Assembly: GCA_005777415.1 (NCBI GenBank)
Contig: SXMI01000252.1
Span: 1-14,494, forward strand
Length of the DNA: 14,494 bases
From: Actinomycetota bacterium
Lineage (GTDB): Bacteria; Actinomycetota; Acidimicrobiia; Acidimicrobiales; Microtrichaceae
Direction of reading: 5' to 3'
Shown here: in pieces, positions 5,833-12,659 of the stretch
Layout: each line of letters opens with the position of its first letter
How positions within the stretch are numbered: position 1 is the first letter of the stretch
Notes under the pieces: model-generated
The model's input: the letters and a program-made list of their open reading frames with translations, nothing else
What the model was told of the DNA's origin: nothing
The model's database searches: none
Translations under genes and position numbers: made by a program

Positions 5833-7191
5833 GTGGCAGGTGCGGACGACGAACCGGCGACCAACGAACCGGCGGCCATCGTGCGGGCCGACTGGGTCGT
5901 CGTCGGTGACCCGACGTCGGCCGGCTCGGTGCTGGAGGACGGTGCGGTCCTGGTCGTCGGCGAGCGGATCGCCGCGGTCGGGCCGGCGGCCCGGGTGCTC
6001 GCCGATCACCCGGGCGTGCCGGTGGAACGGCTCGAGCGCCACGTCCTGGTCCCGGGGATGGTGAACGCACACGCCCACCTGGCCATGACGATGTTCCGGG
6101 GCACCGCCGACGACCGGGACCTGGCGGACTTCCTGGCGGTCGTCATGCCGCTCGAGGCCCGGACGCTCACGCGGGAGCACGTCGAGGTGGGCACCCGGTC
6201 GGCGGCGGTCGAGCTGCTCCGCGGCGGGGTGACCAGCTCGCTCGACATGTACTTCCACACCGTGGTCGGCCGGCGGGCCGCGGCCGAGGTCGGCCTGCGG
6301 GTGCTCACGGGGCCCACGATCATCGAGGGCGGCCCGTCGACCCTGCCCTGGGACGATCTGATGGTGCACGCCTCGACGTTCCTGGCCGAGCACCCGAGCG
6401 ACGGCGCCTGGCGCCCGGTGCTCGGACCGCACGGCACCTACACCGTCTCCCCCTCGCAGCTCGACGAGGTGGCGGCGCTGGCCGGTGCCCACGACTGCAT
6501 CGTGCAGATCCACCTGTCCGAGACCGAGGCCGAGAACCAGATGGTGCTCGAGCGGTTGGGTCGCCGACCGCTGGACGTGCTCGACGCCGCAGGCCTGCTC
6601 GGCCCGGACACCGTGCTGGCGCACGGGGTGCACCTGAACGCGGACGAACAGCGGCGGGTGGCGGCGGCCGGTGCCGCAGTGGCGCACTGCCCGGTGTCGA
6701 ACCTGAAGCTCGCCTCCGGGGTCGCGCCGGTTCCGGGACTGCTCGCCGCGGGCGTCACCGTCGCCCTGGGCACCGACGGGGCGGCCAGCGCGAACGACCT
6801 GGACCTCCTGGCCGTCCTGCGGTTGACCGCCCTGCTCCACAAGGGGGCGCCGTCGGGTCCCGACGGTCCCGATGCCACGAACCTGGCGGCCGCCGTCGCC
6901 CTGCGGATGGCGACGCTGGGGGGTGCGATCGCGCTCGGCATCGACGACCACACGGGTTCGATCGAGGAGGGCAAGCTCGCCGACCTGGTGGCCGTGGACC
7001 TGGCCGACCCGTCGACCGAGCCCGTGCGGGACCCGGTGGCCGCCGTGGTCTACGGCGCCTCGCGGTCCCAGGTCCGTTCGGTCTGGGTGGCGGGGGAGCG
7101 GGCGGTGCGAGACGGCCGCTGCGTCAACGTCGACGAGCGCGACGTGGTGGCGGCGTTGCGGCGGCTGGGCGACGAGCTCCTCCGGGGCTGA
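5833..7191 (+). CDS. amidohydrolase, MtaD/SAH-deaminase-like (TRZ/ATZ family)
   Basis: Metal-dependent hydrolase/deaminase of the amidohydrolase superfamily, close in motifs to 5-methylthioadenosine/S-adenosylhomocysteine deaminases and the triazine hydrolase group. The 452 residues match the family. Metal ligands visible are His80 and His82 (NAHAHLAM), His227 (HLSETE, with Glu230 as likely acid/base), and Asp315 (GTDGAASANDLD); His264 in AHGVHLN is the usual proton-shuttle His. The N-terminal small beta domain and C-terminal GKLADLVAVDL segment are intact. The GTG start has TAGCGT 6 nt upstream. The last 68 nt overlap the convergent TetR gene. Whether it deaminates a purine nucleoside, guanine-like base or another cyclic amidine is not readable from sequence. 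Confidence 0.92.
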   Translation: MAGADDEPATNEPAAIVRADWVVVGDPTSAGSVLEDGAVLVVGERIAAVGPAARVLADHPGVPVERLERHVLVPGMVNAHAHLAMTMFRGTADDRDLADFLAVVMPLEARTLTREHVEVGTRSAAVELLRGGVTSSLDMYFHTVVGRRAAAEVGLRVLTGPTIIEGGPSTLPWDDLMVHASTFLAEHPSDGAWRPVLGPHGTYTVSPSQLDEVAALAGAHDCIVQIHLSETEAENQMVLERLGRRPLDVLDAAGLLGPDTVLAHGVHLNADEQRRVAAAGAAVAHCPVSNLKLASGVAPVPGLLAAGVTVALGTDGAASANDLDLLAVLRLTALLHKGAPSGPDGPDATNLAAAVALRMATLGGAIALGIDDHTGSIEEGKLADLVAVDLADPSTEPVRDPVAAVVYGASRSQVRSVWVAGERAVRDGRCVNVDERDVVAALRRLGDELLRG

Positions 7192-7843
7192 GGGGTGCGC
7201 CCGCATCGCCGGCCGCATCGGCGGCCGGTTGGGCCGGCCCCGTGTCCAGGCCGCCGCCGGACAGGCCGCGCCACAGCAGGTCGGTGATGAACTGCACGAA
7301 GTCGGCCCGGCTCAGGGTCCGTCGTTCGAGCCACCACTCGGTGCTGACGTGGATCATGCCGAGGATGCCGAACGCCCACGGTTCGGCCGGTCCCGAGTCG
7401 GCTCCGACCGCGCGGAGCGCCTCGCCGAGCGCCCGGGACACCGTACGTCCGAGCTCGTTGACCAGTTGCCGCTCGTCGAGGCGACGGCCGGCGCCGAAGC
7501 TCCCCTCCGAGAGGAAGGAGTAGATGTGGGGGTCACGTTCGATGAACCCGACCCAGGCGTCGATCGACCGGACGACCCGATCACGGGGGTCGTCGGTCTG
7601 GCTCCAGACGGTGGCGAACTCGGACTGCAGTTCGGCGGAGAAGCGCCCGGCGATGGCGTCGGCCAGCCCGGCCTTGTCGCCGAAGTTCGCATAGATGATC
7701 GGCTTGGTGATGCCGGCCTCCTGGGCGATGTCCTCCATGGACACCTCGGCGCCGTCGCGTCGGATCGCAGCGACGGCGGCATCGATGAGCTCCTCGCGCC
7801 GGTCCTCGCGCTCCCGCTTCGATCGTTTCCGTCGGTCACCCAC
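7124..7843 (-). CDS. TetR/AcrR family transcriptional regulator
   Basis: DNA-binding repressor-type regulator, 239 residues. The N-terminal TetR domain is clear: ELIDAAVAAIRRDG, then the helix-turn-helix MEDIAQEAGITKPIIYANFG (about 36-55). The C-terminal ligand-binding domain is divergent, as usual. After about residue 195 follows a tail of some 40 residues rich in Pro/Ala and ending RRARRR; this tail lies antisense over the 3' end of the amidohydrolase and looks like an extension by stop-codon loss. The GTG start (7841-7843) has TAGCGT 6 nt upstream. It diverges from the AurF-like gene and the gap carries a 31-bp palindrome, so it most likely represses that gene and itself. The ligand is unknown. 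Confidence 0.93.
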   Translation of the reverse strand: MGDRRKRSKREREDRREELIDAAVAAIRRDGAEVSMEDIAQEAGITKPIIYANFGDKAGLADAIAGRFSAELQSEFATVWSQTDDPRDRVVRSIDAWVGFIERDPHIYSFLSEGSFGAGRRLDERQLVNELGRTVSRALGEALRAVGADSGPAEPWAFGILGMIHVSTEWWLERRTLSRADFVQFITDLLWRGLSGGGLDTGPAQPAADAAGDAGAPLSPGGARRPAAATPPPRRARRR

Positions 7844-7849
7844 GGCTCC

Positions 7850-7855
7850 ACGCTA
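7850..7855 (-). promoter_or_regulatory. -10 box of the TetR gene, leaderless type
   Basis: Minus strand TAGCGT, 6 nt (GGAGCC) before the GTG start. The position expected for its -35 (about 7873-7878) overlaps the left edge of the palindrome at 7875-7905, consistent with autoregulation. Confidence 0.55.
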
Positions 7856-7863
7856 CCGGGGAC

Positions 7864-7892
7864 TTGACGGATAGGGTTACCAGCGGTAAGTT
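7864..7892 (+). promoter_or_regulatory. sigma70-type promoter of the AurF-like diiron oxygenase gene
   Basis: TTGACG (7864-7869), a spacer of exactly 17 nt, and TAAGTT (7887-7892) give the best -35/-10 pair in the window. The expected transcription start is near 7899, leaving a leader of about 45-50 nt, unlike the leaderless genes nearby. The -10 lies in the middle of the palindromic operator. Confidence 0.7.
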
Positions 7893-7905
7893 ACCGCCAG
7901 TAACC
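7875..7905. promoter_or_regulatory. 31-bp palindrome, probable TetR operator
   Basis: Outer arms GGTTAC (7875-7880) and GTAACC (7900-7905) and inner arms GCGGTAA (7883-7889) and TTACCGC (7891-7897) are symmetric about 7890; only two base pairs plus the centre fail to match. It covers the -10 of the diiron oxygenase promoter and abuts the TetR promoter. Size and symmetry suit one or two TetR dimers. Assignment to the adjacent TetR is inference from position. Confidence 0.75.
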
Positions 7906-7943
7906 AATCGGCCGTCGAACCCTCCGTCGGCCTGAAGACGGGG

Positions 7944-8900
7944 GTGCCCGTGACCAGCATCGATCTGCACACCGACAGCGACCTGCACACCGAGCGCCGC
8001 AACGACCGACGCGTCGGGCGTCTGGTGTCGACCTCGCTCCGCCGGGTCGTCGACCCCGACACCTCCGTCGACCTGTCGGGCCGACTCGGCCCCGGACAAC
8101 TCGTGCCGGACGAGTTGCTCAGCGTCGCCGGCCTGGACCTGTCGTTGACCGACGAGCAACGACGGACGCTCGCCCGGGAGGAGGTCGCCTCGGTACTCAC
8201 CGCCGGCATCCGGTTCGAGGCGGTGCTCACCGCCGGGTTCGGCATCGACCTGGCGAACCGACTGCCGGTGACCGACCCCCGTGCCGACTACGCCCTCATC
8301 GAGGTGGGGGAGGAGTCGCGGCACTCGCGGCTGTTCGCCGACCTGGTCCGCCAGATCGGACCGACGGCGCGCGATGCCCTCGACCGGAGGCCGCTCCGGC
8401 TGCTCGACCGGGTCGGCACCGCGTTCATCATCCAGCTCCCGGCGACCTTCCACGCCCTGGTTCTCGGCGGCGAGGAGATCCCGGACCTGCTCCAGCGGCT
8501 CGTCTCGGAGCATCCCGACAGCGACCCGCACCTGGCGGCGGTGAACCGCTACCACCGGGCCGAGGAGGCCCGACACCTGGCCTTCGCCCGGCTCCGACTG
8601 CAGGAGATCTGGCCGACTGCGTCCCCGGTCGACCGGTGGGCGCTCCGGCACCTGGCCCCGCAGGTCGTCGCGGGCATGTGGGACCTGTTGGTCCAGCCCG
8701 GGGTGTACGAGACCGTGGGCCTGCCCGGGTGGTCGACCTGGCGGGCCGTACGCCGTTCGCCGGAACGGATCGCCCTGCGCCACCGGGCCTGCCGGCCGGT
8801 CCTGGCGGCGCTGATCGATGCCGAGGTGCTCGTTCCGGGGCGCCTGCCCCGGGGCTGGCGGCGCCTGTGCGGCGTGGACCGGCAGGGTGCTCCCGTCTGA
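7944..8900 (+). CDS. AurF-like diiron oxygenase (p-aminobenzoate N-oxygenase family)
   Basis: Non-haem diiron oxygenase of the AurF family, whose characterised members oxidise aryl amines to nitro compounds; many actinobacterial paralogues have unknown substrates. The 318 residues fit the family. Likely iron ligands follow the AurF spacing: Glu124 and His127 (EESRH), Glu177, then His204, Glu208 and His211 (HRAEEARH), with Glu92 a candidate first-helix ligand. Two start choices exist, GTG 7944 and GTG 7950; a G-rich stretch just upstream may serve as a weak Shine-Dalgarno. It is transcribed divergently from the TetR gene under a strong promoter with an embedded palindrome, so it is probably induced by a ligand. 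No electron-transfer partner is encoded next to it in this window. Confidence 0.85.
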   Translation: MPVTSIDLHTDSDLHTERRNDRRVGRLVSTSLRRVVDPDTSVDLSGRLGPGQLVPDELLSVAGLDLSLTDEQRRTLAREEVASVLTAGIRFEAVLTAGFGIDLANRLPVTDPRADYALIEVGEESRHSRLFADLVRQIGPTARDALDRRPLRLLDRVGTAFIIQLPATFHALVLGGEEIPDLLQRLVSEHPDSDPHLAAVNRYHRAEEARHLAFARLRLQEIWPTASPVDRWALRHLAPQVVAGMWDLLVQPGVYETVGLPGWSTWRAVRRSPERIALRHRACRPVLAALIDAEVLVPGRLPRGWRRLCGVDRQGAPV

Positions 8901-8909
8901 GCCACGCTC

Positions 8910-8948
8910 GGGGCGGGGTCCGGGCCGGGGTGTGGGGCGGGGTCTGGG
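8910..8948 (+). other. G-run cluster, potential G-quadruplex
   Basis: Seven runs of three or four G lie within 39 nt: 8910-8913, 8915-8918, 8922-8924, 8927-8930, 8934-8937, 8939-8942 and 8946-8948. It contains two copies of GGGGCGGGGTC (8910-8920 and 8934-8944). It sits 10 nt after the diiron oxygenase stop and before the promoter region of the secreted-protein gene. No hairpin terminator with a U-tract is seen in the 154-nt gap. Confidence 0.6.
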
Positions 8949-8975
8949 CAATCCACCCGCTCCGGGACGAAGACC

Positions 8976-9005
8976 TTGACCGCTGGCGCGAACGTGGCTC
9001 AAACT
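8976..9005 (+). promoter_or_regulatory. possible promoter of the secreted-protein gene
   Basis: TTGACC (8976-8981) is followed after 18 nt by CAAACT (9000-9005), a moderate -35/-10 pair. A GGGGGGA stretch (9044-9050) 4 nt before the ATG at 9055 could serve as Shine-Dalgarno. The -10 is weak, so the promoter is tentative. Confidence 0.35.
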
Positions 9006-9054
9006 GACCGAGCGTCCGGCGGGCTGTCCGGCGTGGGAACGACGGGGGGATGTC

Positions 9055-11460
9055 ATGAGGCGAGTGGTCTGGATCGGCGCTGCCGTGTTGGCGGCGCTCG
9101 CCACGGTGTTCCTGTCGTTGCCCGGGGCCGAGGCACAGAAGGTCGCCAACCCGGGTGCCTTCTCGATCAACCCGACCAACGGGCTGATCCTGATCAACGC
9201 CACTTCGTTCTCGCTGGCCCCGCGAGCGCTCCCCGAGTGCTCCGACGGCGTCAACAACGACGGACTCGCCGGCATCGACTACGTCGCCACCGGCACCGCC
9301 CCGACCAACGGCGGCGACCCCCAGTGCACCAGCGCGCTCGACGACTCCGAGCTCGCCTCCGGCTTCCAGGCGAAGGTCGAGCCGGCCTTCAACGGCACGA
9401 TCGACGCCGCCGGCAACATCACGATCCCGACCACCGGCGTCGTCCTGCCCCGCGCGTACATCGCCATCCCCGACACGAACCCCGCCAACTACCCCTACGT
9501 GGTGACCGCCGACGTGATCGCCACCACCGCCGCCACCGGGACGCTCAACCCGCTCACGGGCGCGGCCAACATCCGGCTGCGATTCCGGATCAAGCTCGGC
9601 GGCTCACCCTTCGGCGTGTACGTCGGGGCGTCCTGCAGCATCGGTACGAACGCTGCGCCCATCGACATCAACGTGCTCACCACCGGGACGACCTCGCCCC
9701 CCGCTCCGAACACCCCCATCTCCGGCGCCCCCTACCTGACGAACGGCACCTTCCTGCTCGTGAACAACTCGTTCGCCGTCCCGGGCGCCTCGGGCTGCGC
9801 GCCGCTGATCGGCACGGCCGACGGCATCAACGGCGTCGTCAACCAGAACCTGGGTCTGCCTGCGGCCGCCGGGAAGAACACGGCGGTGGTCGCCGGCCAG
9901 ACGACGCCGGTCCTCCAGCGCGGCGTGGTCGCGAAGATCACCACCGATCCGACCCTGCTGAGCGGTGAATCGCCGTTCACGGTGGCGTTCGACGGCTCCG
10001 AGTCGACCGTCACCAAGGGCCCGGCCTCGTACCTCTGGCAGTTCCCGGACGGGTCGACCTCGACGGAGGTGAGCCCGACCCGGACGTTCTCGACCCTGGG
10101 TCTCAACACCGTCCGACTGACGGTGACCGACGCCGACGGCGACAGCGCCACGGTGCAGAAGAACGTGAACGTGACGGCGCCGTCCTCGACGACGACCACC
10201 ACGACCACGACGGTGCCGACCACGACCACGACGGTGCCGACGACGACCACGACGGTCCCGACCACGACGACGGAGCCGACGACCACCACGACGGTCCCGA
10301 CGACCACCACCACGACGACGACGGTGCCGACGACCACGACCACGACGACGACGGTGCCGACGACCACGACCACGACGACGACGGTGCCGACGACCACCAC
10401 GTCGACCACGACGACGACGGTGCCGACGACCACCACGACGACCACGACGACGACGGTGCCGACGACGACCACGACGACGACCACCACGACCACGACGGTG
10501 CCGCCTGCGCTGTGCTCGCCCGGCACCTTCTCGGCGACCGGGGCCGAGCCCTGCCAGGCCGCGCCGCCCGGGTCGTATGTGGACACCACCGGTGCGACCT
10601 CGGCGACTCTGTGCGAGCCGGGTTCGTTCACCGGGGTGACGGGCTCCATCACCTGCCTGCTGGCGCCGATCGGTTCCTACGTCGACACGACCGGTGCCAC
10701 GGAGCCCACGGCCTGCCCCGAGGGGTCGACGAACAGCGCTGCCGGTGCGACCTCGGCCAGTTCGTGCATCCCGATCACGACGACCACCACCACGACGACG
10801 ACGGTGCCGACGACCACGACCACGACGACCACGACGACCACCACGACGTCGACCACGACGACGACGGTGCCGACGACCACCACGACGGAGCCGACCACCA
10901 CCACGACGACCGTGCCGACGACCACCACGACCGTGCCGACCACGACCACGACCGTGCCGACCACGACCACGACGGTGCCGACGACGACCACGTCGACCAC
11001 GACGACGACGGTGCCGACGACGACCACGTCGACCACCACCGTGCCGACGACCACCACCACGACGATCCCGCCGGCCGTGCGTGACCAGCTCACGGTCGGC
11101 CTGACCGGGTCGGTCAACTACAGCCGCTCGGCGACCTCGACGGCCGGCAACGTGACCGTGCTCCGCGACGCCAACGGCATCGTCAGTGCCCGGGGCAGCC
11201 TCGACTACGCGGGCGCCAACGGTGGGACCGCGAAGCTCACGGTGAACGTCCAGCGGTTCTGGGCCTTCCCGCTGTGGGTCGGTGACGTCCGGGTCTGGGA
11301 CGCCCCGGCGGGCGTCTCGGTCCAGGCGCCCGTGTTCGGTTCCGTCCAGGCGCCGGCGGCCACCTCCGCCCAGGGCCAGACGAGCTGGTTCACGGTCGGG
11401 ACCTTCCCGAACCTGATCCGGCCGTTCAACCTGACCTGGCGGGTGGACGACCGCTCCTGA
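9055..11460 (+). CDS. large secreted protein: PKD-like domain, Thr-rich stalks, Cys-rich repeats
   Basis: Predicted exported or surface protein of 801 residues. The N-terminus MRRVVWIGAAVLAALATVFL is a Sec signal peptide, with likely cleavage after AEA (residue 27). A first region (28-290) has a CSDGVNNDG motif with a following IDY and PQCTS, seen in secreted proteins of related bacteria. A PKD-like beta-sandwich follows (about 296-372, LWQFPDGSTS). Then come a Thr/Val-Pro stalk (379-482), a block with six Cys (487, 500, 520, 534, 554, 571) in about 34-residue units resembling GCC2/GCC3 or ephrin-receptor-like repeats (GSYVDTTGAT twice), a second stalk (575-670), and a C-terminal domain of about 130 residues. 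No LPxTG signal or transmembrane anchor is seen. The stalks may be glycosylated. The function is unknown; adhesion or cell-surface display is only a suggestion. Confidence 0.85.
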   Translation: MRRVVWIGAAVLAALATVFLSLPGAEAQKVANPGAFSINPTNGLILINATSFSLAPRALPECSDGVNNDGLAGIDYVATGTAPTNGGDPQCTSALDDSELASGFQAKVEPAFNGTIDAAGNITIPTTGVVLPRAYIAIPDTNPANYPYVVTADVIATTAATGTLNPLTGAANIRLRFRIKLGGSPFGVYVGASCSIGTNAAPIDINVLTTGTTSPPAPNTPISGAPYLTNGTFLLVNNSFAVPGASGCAPLIGTADGINGVVNQNLGLPAAAGKNTAVVAGQTTPVLQRGVVAKITTDPTLLSGESPFTVAFDGSESTVTKGPASYLWQFPDGSTSTEVSPTRTFSTLGLNTVRLTVTDADGDSATVQKNVNVTAPSSTTTTTTTTVPTTTTTVPTTTTTVPTTTTEPTTTTTVPTTTTTTTTVPTTTTTTTTVPTTTTTTTTVPTTTTSTTTTTVPTTTTTTTTTTVPTTTTTTTTTTTTVPPALCSPGTFSATGAEPCQAAPPGSYVDTTGATSATLCEPGSFTGVTGSITCLLAPIGSYVDTTGATEPTACPEGSTNSAAGATSASSCIPITTTTTTTTTVPTTTTTTTTTTTTTSTTTTTVPTTTTTEPTTTTTTVPTTTTTVPTTTTTVPTTTTTVPTTTTSTTTTTVPTTTTSTTTVPTTTTTTIPPAVRDQLTVGLTGSVNYSRSATSTAGNVTVLRDANGIVSARGSLDYAGANGGTAKLTVNVQRFWAFPLWVGDVRVWDAPAGVSVQAPVFGSVQAPAATSAQGQTSWFTVGTFPNLIRPFNLTWRVDDRS
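10189..10500 (+). repeat. Thr-codon low-complexity tract 1 (VPT-n repeats)
   Basis: Almost pure ACC/ACG codons interrupted by GTGCCG (Val-Pro). It includes two exact 30-bp copies (10321-10350 and 10351-10380), starting ACGGTGCCGACGACC, plus 21-bp units encoding VPTTTTT near 10213-10254. The unit lengths are multiples of three, so slippage keeps the frame. The opposite strand shows a meaningless poly-Val reading frame. Confidence 0.9.
10777..11064 (+). repeat. Thr-codon low-complexity tract 2 (VPTTTTT repeats)
   Basis: A second ACC/ACG tract, separated from the first by the Cys-rich block. It contains near-identical consecutive 21-bp units at 10912-10932, 10933-10953, 10954-10974 and 10975-10995, each starting GTGCCGAC and encoding VPTTTTT, with Ser in place of one Thr in the last. 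Confidence 0.9.
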
Positions 11461-12650
11461 GCACGAACGCCACGATCGAACGGGCCGGCCCGCTGGCGGG
11501 TCTGCGGGTCATCGAGCTCGCAGGTCTGGGGCCGGCCCCGTTCGCGTGCATGGTCCTGGCGGACCTCGGGGCCGACGTCCTCCGGATCGTCCGACCCGGA
11601 ACCGATCTGGTCGTCCCGGACGCCGGTCGGCCCGACCTCGGGACGTCCCAGCGGAACCCGTGGGACGTGTTGAACCGGAACCGGCCGGCCATCGGGGTCG
11701 ACCTGCGCTCGCCGTCGGGTGCGGGGCTCGTCCGTGAGCTCGCCGTTCGGGCCGATGTGGTGGTGGAGGGGTTCCGGCCGGGTGTGGCCGAACGCTTCGG
11801 ACTGGGTCCCGAGGACCTGCGGTCCGTCGATGAGCGGCTCGTGTACGCGCGCATGACCGGCTGGGGCCGTGAGGGTCCGTTGGCCGACCGGGCGGGTCAC
11901 GACCTGAACTACCTGGCGCTGGCCGGGGTCCTGGCGCACCTCGGTCGCGCCGACCAGCCGCCGACGCCGCCGCTCAACCTGGTCGCCGACTTCGGAGGCG
12001 GCGGGATGCTGCTCGCCGTGGGTGTCCTGGCGGCACTGGTCGAACGGAGCACGTCGGGCCGGGGGCAGGTCGTCGACGCCGCCATGGTGGACGGCTCGGC
12101 GCTGTTGATGGCGCCCCTGTTCGGCGCCTGGGCCTCGGGGTTCTGGTCCGCCGATCGTGGCACCAACCTGCTGGACTCCGGCGCGCCCTTCTACGACTGC
12201 TACCGGTGTGCCGACGGCGGCTGGGTGGCGGTCGCAGCGATCGAGGCGCCGTTCTTCGCGGCGCTCCTCGAGGGCCTCGGGCTGGAGCCGGCGGACCTGG
12301 GTGACCAGCACGACCGGTCGCGTTGGCCCGAGCTCCGGACGGCGCTCGCCGAGCGGTTCGCCTCGGGCACCCGGGACGACTGGGCCGTCCGGTTCGCCGA
12401 CGTCGACGCCTGCGTCAGCCCGGTCCTCGACATGGGCGAGGCCTCGGTCCACCCGCACGCCCTGGCCCGCCACGCCTTCGTGGATGTGGACGGCGTCCCC
12501 CAACCGGCCCCGTCGCCCCGGTTCGACCGAACGCCGGCCGGTCCGGTCGAGCCGGCCTGCGCCGGCGACGACCCGGTCCGGGTCCTGGGGGCCTGGGGTG
12601 TGGAGGGTGCCCGCGTCCGGGAGCTCGCCGCCGCCGGCGCGTTCGGCTGA
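11457..12650 (+). CDS. CaiB/BaiF CoA-transferase family, alpha-methylacyl-CoA racemase-like
   Basis: Probably epimerises 2-methylacyl-CoA thioesters in branched-chain or sterol side-chain catabolism. The 397-residue reading has the conserved family N-terminus LAGLRVIELAGLGPAPFACM. The catalytic residues of actinobacterial racemases are matched in kind and spacing: His148 (AGHDLNYLALAG), Asp178 (NLVADFGGGG) and Glu264 (WVAVAAIEAPFF), 30 and 86 residues apart as in the Mycobacterium tuberculosis enzyme. No ATG, GTG or TTG precedes the conserved N-terminus; CTG at 11457, forming CTGA with the upstream stop, is the only plausible initiator. The first in-frame ATG (11550) would remove about 31 conserved residues. 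It overlaps the secreted-protein gene by 4 nt, an unexpected partner functionally. Confidence 0.88.
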   Translation: MSTNATIERAGPLAGLRVIELAGLGPAPFACMVLADLGADVLRIVRPGTDLVVPDAGRPDLGTSQRNPWDVLNRNRPAIGVDLRSPSGAGLVRELAVRADVVVEGFRPGVAERFGLGPEDLRSVDERLVYARMTGWGREGPLADRAGHDLNYLALAGVLAHLGRADQPPTPPLNLVADFGGGGMLLAVGVLAALVERSTSGRGQVVDAAMVDGSALLMAPLFGAWASGFWSADRGTNLLDSGAPFYDCYRCADGGWVAVAAIEAPFFAALLEGLGLEPADLGDQHDRSRWPELRTALAERFASGTRDDWAVRFADVDACVSPVLDMGEASVHPHALARHAFVDVDGVPQPAPSPRFDRTPAGPVEPACAGDDPVRVLGAWGVEGARVRELAAAGAFG

Positions 12651-12659
12651 CTCAGCCGA
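12643..12659. terminator. 17-nt perfect palindrome over two convergent stop codons
   Basis: The bases TCGGCTGACTCAGCCGA are a perfect inverted repeat centred on 12651. It includes the TGA of the racemase (12648-12650) and, on the other strand, the TGA of the EthD-like gene (12652-12654). A 6-bp stem with a 5-nt loop could form in either transcript, so a bidirectional terminator is possible, but no U-tract follows on either side. Confidence 0.4.

Noticed and set aside
5833..7191. Firm naming of the amidohydrolase as mtaD.
   Set aside because: The metal and proton-shuttle residues are shared by several deaminase/hydrolase subfamilies (guanine deaminase-like, triazine hydrolases, MTA/SAH deaminases); sequence reading alone cannot separate them.
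4582..7218. An 878-codon open frame on the minus strand.
   Set aside because: It lies across the aminotransferase and antisense to the amidohydrolase, both with clear catalytic motifs. Its translation is Arg/His/Pro/Gly-rich without any domain pattern, as expected for a shadow frame in GC-rich DNA.
7836..9275. A 479-codon minus-strand open frame over the AurF-like gene.
   Set aside because: It would run through the operator/promoter region and antisense to the diiron oxygenase, whose ligand motifs are clear. Composition is typical of a shadow frame.
10189..11064. Possible CRISPR array or non-coding minisatellite.
   Set aside because: No constant repeat with unique spacers; the units are in-frame Thr/Val-Pro codons within one long open frame with signal peptide and flanking domains.
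9732..11117. Poly-Val minus-strand open frames opposite the Thr stalks.
   Set aside because: They are the reverse complement of ACC/ACG codon runs and have no start context or non-repetitive domain.
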